A stretch of 5,098 nt of DNA, from positions 1 to 5,098 of the forward strand of contig CANOGG010000115.1 of the NCBI GenBank assembly GCA_947565485.1, read 5' to 3'. Made by a program: the position numbers and the translations under genes. Positions 1 through 5,098 of this stretch are shown here, one piece after another; the stretch's first letter is position 1, and every line of letters starts with the position of its first letter. The stretch comes from an uncultured Mycoplasma sp. (lineage in GTDB: Bacteria > Bacillota_I > Bacilli_A > RF39 > UBA660). The notes under the pieces are model-generated. The model searched no databases. It saw only the letters and a list, made by a program, of their open reading frames with translations, and was not told the origin of the DNA.

Positions 1-325
1 TGGTGTAGGTCTCTTTATCACTTGACTTACTTGTTACTTCAAGGGTGATGGTGTTAGTACCACCGCTAAGTGCAATGTTTGAGGCATGATTTGATGCGTT
101 AAAGCTGATGTTGCTGGTACCACTTGAGTTAACGATTTTACCAGTGAATGTAGAGTCTGCGTCTTCAAGGGTGAGGTCGATATTAAGGGTTTCAATATCC
201 CCATTTAGGGAACCACTATAAGATGTTATAATTTTATCCCAAGTTTTATCAAGAGTAATGTTTTCAGTTGAACTATCAGCTTTAACACCCTCTAAACTTA
301 AGGTGTCGATATAAGCATTAGATGA
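1..325 (-). other. Repeat domain 14, cut off by window edge
   Basis: Residues 1592-1699 start 'SSNAYIDTLSLEGVKADSST', contain 'LDKTWDKIITSYSGSLNGDI' and 'SGGTNTITLEVTSKSSDKET', and stop at the window edge just inside the expected last strand ('YT'). The usual 'AEDG' hairpin is replaced by 'SKSSDK'. Its single Trp is rare among the domains. Only the final few residues seem to be missing, and what follows (more repeats or an anchor) is unseen. Confidence 0.7.
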
Positions 326-3300
326 TAGTTTAGCAATTTCAATTGTGTAAGTTTCTTGTTTGCTGCCATCTTCTGACTCAACAACTATGGAGATTGGGTC
401 GCCACTGGCAATTGAGATGTTAGATAGACTCGTTGGACTAATTACTTTAGCATTTTCGAGAGTATCTAGAGTAATATCAACACTTGTTGCTTTATCAGAA
501 ACAGTATAAGTAAACTTCTTATCGTCAGTATCACTAGCAGTTAGAGTACCGGTTGGATTAGAAGTTACAGTTAAGCTTGTTTTATCAATAGTGGCACTCG
601 TATATTTTTGATGGACAATAACAGTGTATTTATTTGGTGAGCCTCCACTTTCAGCGGTTACTTCAATTTCAAATTTGTTATCGCCAGGACTTAGAGTTTT
701 AACTCCGGTGTTACCAGTTCCAATAGTAGCACCTCCAACAGCCTCAGCGACAAGATTAACGCTTGTAACATCAGGTTCGACAGTAACAGTGTAGCTTGAA
801 ACCGAATCACTAAAGCTTGGAGTTAGAGGATAAGTGATACTAGAGTCACTTGGGTTTTGGACTTCTAACTTGCTTAAAGTAGCATTAGTATTTAATGGTT
901 TGGAAACGATTAAGATGTATTCTTTAGTACTATTGTCTTCAGCGGTAACGATAATTTTTATTTCACGATTGGTTGTGTTACCATGGACGGTTATTTCTTT
1001 CGTTATCGTACCAGTTGGGTTTAAGGTTTCTTCGCCATCGATACTTATTTTCTTGGCATAAGAACCAGCAAGAGTAGCACTAATATTTATTTTACCGTCA
1101 TCTTGGTCTAGAGTAATACTATGTGGTGTAGTTGGGTTTGTTGTTTCATTGACATATTTAGTATTAGTGGTAGTACCCTCAACAACGAGGCTTGATAAGT
1201 TATTATTAGTTTCTTTTATTTGGTCGAAGTTGATAGTATAGACACCAGTGTCACCATTTTCAGCAGTGACAGTTACTTCAGCGGAAGTATCAGTTGGAAT
1301 GGTGTAAGTACCACCAGCTTTATCGTATAGGACACTACCCTTTTCGCTAGTACCATTAATAGTTATTGAAGTAACACTACGGTCATAATAATAAGTATGA
1401 GTTACTGGAGGGTTAGCTGTCGTATCAAAGGCTGGGTTGAGATAACCAGTAGTTCCGCTGGCATCTTTATTATCAGTAACAGTTAAAGTTTTTAGTTTAG
1501 TGTCATTATCCTTTTTATAAACTTTTAAGACATAATTCTTTTTGGTTGTACCATCTTGGGCTGTTACCACGATAGTTATAGTATTAGTTTTACCATATTC
1601 TAGGGTTGTAGTTGGTGATGGAGCAGAGGCATTAGGGTCTTCAGTCACATAGGTTAGTGGTAAAGATGTTAACTCGTTTACATCATCAGGGTTTAAGTCG
1701 GGGAAAGTAACAGTATTGCCACTTAGAGTACCAGTTGTTAAGTCGATTGGCGTACCATTAACAGTTAAACTACTTAAATTAGCATTATTACTCTTAGTTC
1801 TCGTAACATTAATCGTTATAGTCTTGGATGCACTGCCATCTTCTGGGGCAACGGTTATAGTATGAGTATTCGTAGTAGTAAAGCTTAAGTCATTCATTGT
1901 TGCAGTATAAGTGTTAGTTCCACCATTAATTGTGGCGGCATCGCTTTTGGCTATAGCACTAATATTTAAGCTTGAGACATTAGTTGGAACAGTGATGTTA
2001 TATGTACTAGTTGCCTCAGCAAAAGATGTGATATATTCGTGATTATCACTATCAGTGACATGTAATTCTTTTAAGACATTAACTGATGAAGTCTTACGAG
2101 TGAAATTGATGGTATAAGTATCAGTGGTTAAGCCATCTTCAGCCGTGGTAGTGATGGTAATACTACTAGTTGTTTTAGGGTCGATGGCATCAGAGGTATT
2201 AGTTCCAGTAGTAGCAGTCTTACCATTTACTGAGACACTAGCTTTAGAGTCTTTAGTATCAGCTTTGATGGTTAAGCTTGTAATATCTTCATCGTAAGTG
2301 TAAGTATACGTTTTAGTTTCTTCGTTAAAACTAGTTGGATTAGTTAGAGTTACTTTACCAGCTGGAGTACTAGTTGCAGCGATAGCTTTTAATTTTGCCT
2401 CAGTGTTTTTCTTGTATACTTTTAAGATATAATTCTTTTTAGTTGTACCATTATGGGCAGTAACTTCAACAGTTATAGTATTGTTTTGTCCTGGGGTTAA
2501 ATTGGCATTAGGTAATACTTTAACAGTCGCGTTAGTATCCTCAGTTGTATAAGTTATAGGAAGAGTGGTAATAGTATTGACATCATCAGAATTTAAGTCA
2601 GGGAAAGTAACGTTATTGCCACTTACAGTTCCGGTTGTTAAGTCAATATTATTGCCATTAACAGTGAGACTAGCTAAATTAGCATTATTACTCTTAGTTC
2701 TCGTAACATTAATCGTTATAGTCTTGGATGCACTGCCATCTTCTGGGGCAACGGTTATAGTATGAGTATTCGTAGTAGTAAAGCTTAAGTCATTCATTGT
2801 TGCAGTATAAGTGTTAGTTCCACCATTAATTGTGGCGGCATCGCTTTTGGCTATAGCACTAATATTTAAGCTTGAGACATTAGTTGGAACAGTGATGTTA
2901 TATGTACTAGTTGCCTCAGCAAAAGATGTGATATATTCGTGATTATCACTATCAGTGACATGTAATTCTTTTAAGACATTAACTGATGAAGTCTTACGAG
3001 TGAAATTGATGGTATAAGTTTCTGTGGTTGTACCATCTTCAGCGGTAGTAGTTATGGTAACAGTATTAGTTGTTTTAGGGTCGATATTAGAAACAGTAGA
3101 TGTTCCCTTAGTAGCAGTCTCGCCATTAATACTTACCATAGTATTGGTGTTAGTAGCATCAGCTTTAATTGAAACACTAGTTATATCTTCATCGTAAGTG
3201 TAAGTATAAGTTTTGGTATCCTTATCGAAACTTGTTGGAGTGGTAAGAGTTATTTTACCACTTGGAGTACTAGTTAGAGTTAAAGCTTTTAGGGTTGCAT

Positions 3301-5098
3301 CATTAGATACCCTTTTAACTTTGATTTTATAAGTTAATTTGGTCGTACTATCTTCGGCTTTAACAACAACATTTAGAGTATTATCGCCCATTGTTAGGTT
3401 AACATCGCCAGTGCCACTTTCAATAGTTGCATTACTATTATCTGTTACAGTACCACCAATAGTTAGTTTTTCAGCGGTTGTATTAGCAATTGTATATTCA
3501 AGTTTTGTTGCATCATCTGGAACAAATCCTGTAACGGTTGTACCACCTACTGTTAAGTCTTTTAATGTAGCAATAGTTTTAGGGTCATCTTTAGTAACAC
3601 TTACAGTATAAGTTTCACTAGCACAAGTGTTATTTGGAAGATTTAAAGCTTGATAAGTGCTATCGCAGTTTTCAGCTTCTACTTTGATAGTTCCAGTATT
3701 AGGATTACTAGCACCATGTTTAGTTAAGTTCCAAGTAACATTTGATATTGCATCGTTAGTTATAGTCCATGAGGTAGAACCAGCTGGAGTATTTACGATT
3801 TTAGCATTAGAATTAGTTGTAACACTGGCACTTATATCAGTTGAGGCGGTGGCATATGGAACACCAGTAACACTATACGTTTTGTTTGCGGCATTATAAG
3901 TTGGGGTTAAGCCTCCACTTAGAGTAACAGAACCAAGACTTGTATCATCATTTAATCTTTTAATAGTAACAGTGTATTGTTCTTTAGAACCATCTTCAGC
4001 GGTTACTTCATAGTATCTAACATTATCACCAGTAGTAAGACCAGTTAAATTATCGACATATGTATTAGTAGCAGTGCCCTCTCCCTCGGCTAAAGCTTGA
4101 ATACCATTATTAAAGAGGCTGGCAGCTTTAAGAGCAAAATTAGCTTGAGCAGGTGCAGCTGGGTTATATGGAGCGATTGATGCTTTGGCATGATGAGCAG
4201 TAAGAGTTAGGGTTAAGTTAGTAACGCTTGGTGAGACTACACCATTAAATGAGGTATCTGTTGAACCACTGGTCCAAGATAAGTCGACGTAAGAGTCTGT
4301 TCCATCTACACCTTTGATTGAACTTAGAGTTGCGTCACTTGATTGTTTAACTTCAGGAATGTAGTCAATTGTTTGAATATATACTGGGATATTTTCTTCA
4401 TCAGAACCCATTGTTTCAAAAGGCGCGGAAGGATTTTCTGGGTTAGACATTTTGTGGTCGTTGTCTTCACCGGTTGCAAAAAGGAATTTAGCTTGAGATG
4501 GGTCAGCGCCTGCTTTAACTTTTAAGAAAGCAAAAGCAAAACCTCTATCTCCTGTGTAGTTATATGCGGCTTGTTTACCTTTATTTGACTTGTCATTAAA
4601 AGTTATTGTAACTTCACCTGGTTTATAACTGAATTTTAATAGGTCCCATTGTTCAAGTCTACCACTAGGTGGAAATATAGCATTAGATGCACTTTTAGTG
4701 GTTCTTTTATCAAATTGTTGCCAATCTTCATAAAATTCAAAAATATCAGGGTCATAGAAGTAATATATTCCAAAAGAAATTCCTGTTGGATTTGATGTAG
4801 TTGTTTTTAAAATAGGTGAGACAACAATTATATCTCCAGGACTTAATGTTGATAAGTCTGTTATTTCTTTGGGGTGGTTGCTTTCATTAACACTTATGTA
4901 ATCTGCTAACCAACCCTCTGGACTACCACTATCCCAATCTGCACCATATGTAGCAGAGTCGTATTCATAAAATTTAAAACTTACTTCATAGTCGCAAGTT
5001 TCTCCAGGAGGACAATAAGTTGAAGCTTTTGCATTCATTGGGAAAATGCAAAAAAGAACTCCTATCATAATGAATAATAATGTTTTTAGATTTGTTTT
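1..5098 (-). CDS. Giant secreted cadherin-like beta-sandwich repeat protein, partial at both ends
   Basis: The minus-strand frame whose first codon is 5098-5096 is open for 1699 codons without a stop. The visible part is about 175-180 kDa (estimated at about 105 Da per residue). It begins inside a signal peptide, so only a few N-terminal codons are missing; the C-terminus is absent. Order of parts: signal peptide 1-25, unique N-terminal module 26-250, then 14 tandem domains of 93-131 residues to the left edge. The domains share 'NAxLxxLxV' starts, 'VTAEDG' hairpins and 'YTIxVxR/K' ends, which is the pattern of the cadherin-like beta-sandwich family (PF12733 type). The protein is rich in Thr, Ser, Asn, Asp and Val. 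Outside the signal peptide it has only four cysteines. These traits fit an exported, surface-displayed adhesin or stalk protein. The ligand, anchor and neighbours cannot be seen. The frame and architecture are certain; an adhesin role is inference. Confidence 0.95.
326..604 (-). other. Repeat domain 13 (X-like)
   Basis: Residues 1499-1591 (93 aa) begin 'YTSATIDKTSLTVTSNPTGT', have 'KKFTYTVSDKATSVDITL', and end 'VESEDGSKQETYTIEIAKL'. 'TSNPTGTLT' and 'FTYTVSDKATSVDI' line up with 'TSTPSGKIT' and 'YTYTYDEDITSVSI' of type X. Confidence 0.7.
605..892 (-). other. Repeat domain 12 (Y-like, textbook family member)
   Basis: Residues 1403-1498 (96 aa) are the cleanest match to the cadherin-like beta-sandwich pattern: 'NTNATLSKLEV', 'LTPSFSDSVSSYTVTVEPDV', 'LSPGDNKFEIEVTAESGG', 'NKYTVIVHQK'. 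The 'ITYPLTPSFSDSVSSYTVTV' strand resembles 'YITSFAEATSTYNITV' of type Y. Confidence 0.8.
893..1213 (-). other. Repeat domain 11 (Z-like)
   Basis: Residues 1296-1402 (107 aa) begin 'ETNNNLSSLVVEGTTTNTKY' and end 'VTAEDNSTKEYILIVSKPL'. The start and end echo type Z ('NNANLSSLTVNGT', 'KNYVLKVYKK'), while the middle ('LAGSYAKKISIDGEETLNPTG') is its own. Confidence 0.7.
1214..1507 (-). other. Repeat domain 10 (X-like)
   Basis: Residues 1198-1295 (98 aa) begin 'NDTKLKTLTVTDNKDASGTT', have 'LNPAFDTTANPPVTHTYYYD' and then 'RSVTSITI', and end 'VTAENGDTGVYTINFDQIK'. The 'TYYYDRSVTSITI' strand and 'YTINF' end resemble type X ('TYTYDEDITSLTI', 'YTINF'), suggesting a decayed X copy. Confidence 0.7.
1508..1795 (-). 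other. Repeat domain 9 (type Z, copy B)
   Basis: Residues 1102-1197 (96 aa) begin 'KSNNANLSSLTVNGTPIDLT', share 'VTFPDLNPDDVN' with domain 6 and end 'VTAQDGTTKKNYVLKVYKKD'. The segment 'DPNASAPSPTTTLEYGKTN' is where it departs most from domain 6, by one codon in length and most residues. Confidence 0.8.
1775..2119 (-). repeat. 345-bp perfect direct repeat, copy 2
   Basis: This is the partner of 2675-3019, encoding residues 994-1108: the end of X2, all of Y2 and the start of Z2. Because the spacing is 300 codons, recombination between the two copies would delete or add exactly one three-domain unit in frame. Confidence 0.97.
1796..2092 (-). other. Repeat domain 8 (type Y, copy B)
   Basis: Residues 1003-1101 (99 aa) are encoded by DNA identical to domain 5 at all 297 bases. 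Its neighbours domains 7 and 9 have diverged from domains 4 and 6, so this identity is local to type Y. Confidence 0.8.
2093..2404 (-). other. Repeat domain 7 (type X, copy B)
   Basis: Residues 899-1002 (104 aa) begin 'TEAKLKAIAATSTPAGKVTL', carry 'KTYTYTYDEDITSLTI' and end 'TTTAEDGLTTDTYTINFTRK'. It is two residues shorter than domain 4 and differs from it mainly in the middle ('KDSKASVSVNGKTATTG'). Confidence 0.8.
2405..2695 (-). other. Repeat domain 6 (type Z, copy A)
   Basis: Residues 802-898 (97 aa) begin 'KSNNANLASLTVNGNNIDLT', have the 'VTFPDLNSDDVN' strand-turn and 'LTPGQNNTITVEVTAHNGTT', and end 'KKNYILKVYKKN'. The hairpin is 'TAHNG', a variant of 'TAEDG'. Most of this domain lies outside the perfect repeat and differs from its partner, domain 9. 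Confidence 0.8.
2675..3019 (-). repeat. 345-bp perfect direct repeat, copy 1
   Basis: Every base from 2675 to 3019 matches 1775-2119, at an offset of exactly 900 bp. It encodes residues 694-808: the last strand of X1, all of Y1 and the first residues of Z1. Mismatches begin at once on both sides (t versus a at 3020/2120; c versus t at 2674/1774). Identity includes all synonymous sites, so it is recent or homogenised rather than conserved by protein selection alone. Confidence 0.97.
2696..2992 (-). other. Repeat domain 5 (type Y, copy A)
   Basis: Residues 703-801 (99 aa) begin 'TSSVNVLKELHVTDSDNHEY', contain 'STYNITVPTNVSSLNISAIA' and end 'VAPEDGSASKTITINVTRT'. The domain is identical at every base to domain 8. 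The hairpin is 'APEDG' instead of the usual 'TAEDG'. Confidence 0.8.
2993..3310 (-). other. Repeat domain 4 (type X, copy A)
   Basis: Residues 597-702 (106 aa) begin 'VSNDATLKALTLTSTPSGKI' and contain the tyrosine-rich strand 'KTYTYTYDEDITSVSI'. They end 'TTTAEDGTTTETYTINFTRK'. The 'TYTYTYDEDITS' strand and the 'DPKTT' turn identify type X. The family fold is the cadherin-like beta-sandwich. The last nine residues lie within the perfect repeat. Confidence 0.8.
3311..3589 (-). other. Repeat domain 3
   Basis: Residues 504-596 (93 aa) run from 'DDPKTIATLKDLTVGGTTV' to 'VKAEDSTTKLTYKIKVKR'. The 'FVPDDATKLEYTI' strand and 'TDNSNATIESG' turn follow the cadherin-like beta-sandwich pattern, including 'MGDNTLNVVVKAED'. 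It is a compact, canonical member directly before the duplicated three-domain units. Confidence 0.75.
3590..3955 (-). other. Repeat domain 2, with cysteine-closed hairpin loop
   Basis: Residues 382-503 (122 aa). The domain begins 'LNDDTSLGSVTLSGGLTPTY' and has the 'KTYSVTG' strand and the final 'ETYTVSVTK'. Where other domains have the tight 'VTAEDG' turn, this one has 'VEAEN' and then a 15-residue segment from Cys478 to Cys492. These are the only two cysteines in the whole repeat region, so a disulfide closing this loop is likely. Two tryptophans in the middle (STSWTI, VTWNL) also set it apart. Confidence 0.7.
3956..4348 (-). other. Repeat domain 1, enlarged by an Ala-rich insertion
   Basis: Residues 251-381 (131 aa) are longer than the usual 93-107. 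The start 'SSDATLSSIKGV' and the end 'VTAEDGSKEQYTVTIKR' (V365-R381) are canonical for the cadherin-like beta-sandwich family. Between them, residues about 300-350 form an alanine-rich stretch beginning with a His-His pair (302-303) and containing 'AQANFALKAASLFNNGIQAL'. That reads as partly helical, which is unusual in these all-beta domains. It may be a loop projecting next to the N-terminal module. Confidence 0.7.
4349..5023 (-). other. N-terminal non-repeat module, cohesin/CBM-like beta-sandwich (tentative)
   Basis: Residues 26-250 do not match the downstream repeats. The module opens with Cys29 and Cys35 (CPPGETC), which could pair. It then shows 'LSPGDIIVVSP', 'GIYYFYDPDIFEF' (around residues 108-120), 'GEVTITFND' (161-169) and 'RGFAFAFLKVKAG' (185-197). 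A 'tyDP-x-hydrophobic-E' strand, then 'G-x-hydrophobic-x-hydrophobic-x-F-x-D', then 'G-x-x-F-x-F-K-V-K' is the order of signatures seen in cohesin and related carbohydrate-binding beta-sandwiches. It is rich in aromatics (W, Y, F), unlike the repeats. Being at the exposed end of a long stalk, it is the best candidate for a binding head. The fold assignment comes from pattern recognition by eye and remains tentative. Confidence 0.5.
5024..5098 (-). other. Sec signal peptide (start codon just outside window)
   Basis: Codons 1-25 read KTNLKTLLFIMIGVLFCIFP followed by MNAKA. Two lysines precede a hydrophobic core (LLFIMIGVLFCIF) and an AKA motif suited to signal peptidase I, with the mature protein starting at Ser26. 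The only upstream in-window ATG (5066-5068, codon 11) would leave a signal with no positive n-region. The true start is therefore almost certainly one or a few codons beyond base 5098. Cys17 lies within the core but lacks a lipobox (no small residue before it), so this is not read as a lipoprotein signal. Confidence 0.9.

Larger units (their letters stand above)
1508..2404 (-). repeat. Three-domain super-repeat, copy B (domains 7-9, X2-Y2-Z2)
   Basis: Residues 899-1197 (299 aa) form the second copy of the X-Y-Z triplet, directly abutting copy A. Both copies end in a 'KVYKK' strand and start with an 'A-x-LKA' strand, so the join falls exactly between domains and keeps the frame. It is three residues shorter than copy A. 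Confidence 0.9.
2405..3310 (-). repeat. Three-domain super-repeat, copy A (domains 4-6, X1-Y1-Z1)
   Basis: Residues 597-898 (302 aa) are the first copy of an X-Y-Z triplet repeated at 1508-2404. The two align end to end with a 900-bp offset over most of their length, shifting to 897 bp near the left end through a one-codon indel. Domain Y is identical between copies; X and Z are clearly related but diverged (Z about 70% identical at protein level by eye). The copies arose by in-frame duplication of about 300 codons. Confidence 0.9.

Noticed and set aside
834..1061. 75-codon plus-strand open frame
   Set aside because: It lies fully antisense to repeat domains 11 and 12, with low-complexity hydrophobic Val/Leu/Ser content that arises when Thr/Asn-rich coding DNA is read backwards; it has no recognisable motif.
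2565..2765. 66-codon plus-strand open frame
   Set aside because: It is antisense to domains 5 and 6; its Leu/Val-rich translation mirrors the repeat and is not an independent gene.
1775..3019. Long direct repeat considered as an insertion sequence or mobile element
   Set aside because: The repeat is in frame, has no transposase or terminal inverted repeats, and matches domain structure, so internal duplication explains it.
3339..3611. 90-codon plus-strand open frame that looks membrane-like
   Set aside because: It is antisense to domains 2 and 3. The apparent hydrophobicity is the complement of Thr, Asn and Lys codons, and the minus frame is clearly the coding one.
3657..3899. 80-codon plus-strand open frame
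   Set aside because: It is antisense to domain 2, with no family resemblance and no separate ribosome binding site evidence.
4343..4525. 60-codon plus-strand open frame
   Set aside because: It is antisense to the N-terminal module and the start of domain 1, and has no recognisable motif.
1..5098. Regularly recurring short motif (for example 'ccatcttcagcggt') considered as a CRISPR-like or regulatory repeat
   Set aside because: It recurs about once per domain with variation, and encodes the 'TAEDG' hairpin on the minus strand; spacing follows domain length, not a fixed spacer pattern.
5024..5098. Lipoprotein signal around Cys17
   Set aside because: The residues before the cysteine (VLF) do not form a lipobox, and a good signal peptidase I site (AKA) follows.

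Overview
The window is a piece of a single very large gene on the minus strand. One reading frame stays open from base 5098 down to base 1: 1699 complete codons with no stop and no intergenic DNA. Its start codon lies just beyond the right edge and its stop beyond the left edge. The DNA is AT-rich. All tryptophans are TGG and there is no in-frame TGA, so the standard bacterial code suffices. A Sec signal peptide, threonine/serine/asparagine-rich tandem beta-sandwich repeats and the low GC suggest a large surface protein of a low-GC Gram-positive-type bacterium (Bacillota or a gut relative). This is inferred from style, and the species cannot be named from the window.

Layout in the direction of translation (residues counted from the first codon in the window): signal peptide (1-25); an N-terminal globular module of about 225 residues that is not a repeat and resembles the cohesin/carbohydrate-binding beta-sandwich pattern (26-250); then at least 14 consecutive domains of about 93-131 residues, each with the hallmarks of the cadherin-like beta-sandwich family (Pfam PF12733 type): an N-terminal 'xxNAxLxxLxV', a central 'Y-x-V/I-x-V' strand, a late 'V-T-A-E-D-G' hairpin and a final 'Y-T-I-x-V-x-R/K' strand. 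The fourteenth domain runs off the left edge.

Domains 4-6 and 7-9 form two copies of a three-domain (X-Y-Z) super-unit with a period of 900 bp, or 300 codons. Inside these copies a 345-bp stretch, covering all of domain Y and its edges, is identical at every base, while the flanking parts have clearly diverged. That points to recent gene conversion or homogenisation (or an assembly error) laid over an older duplication. Domains 10-13 look like further, more decayed relatives of X, Z, Y and X.

The protein is probably an extended stalk carrying an N-terminal binding head away from the cell surface. Its C-terminal anchor and any operon partners lie outside the window. No RNA gene, mobile element, CRISPR array, promoter or terminator is visible, and the short plus-strand open frames are antisense shadows of this gene.
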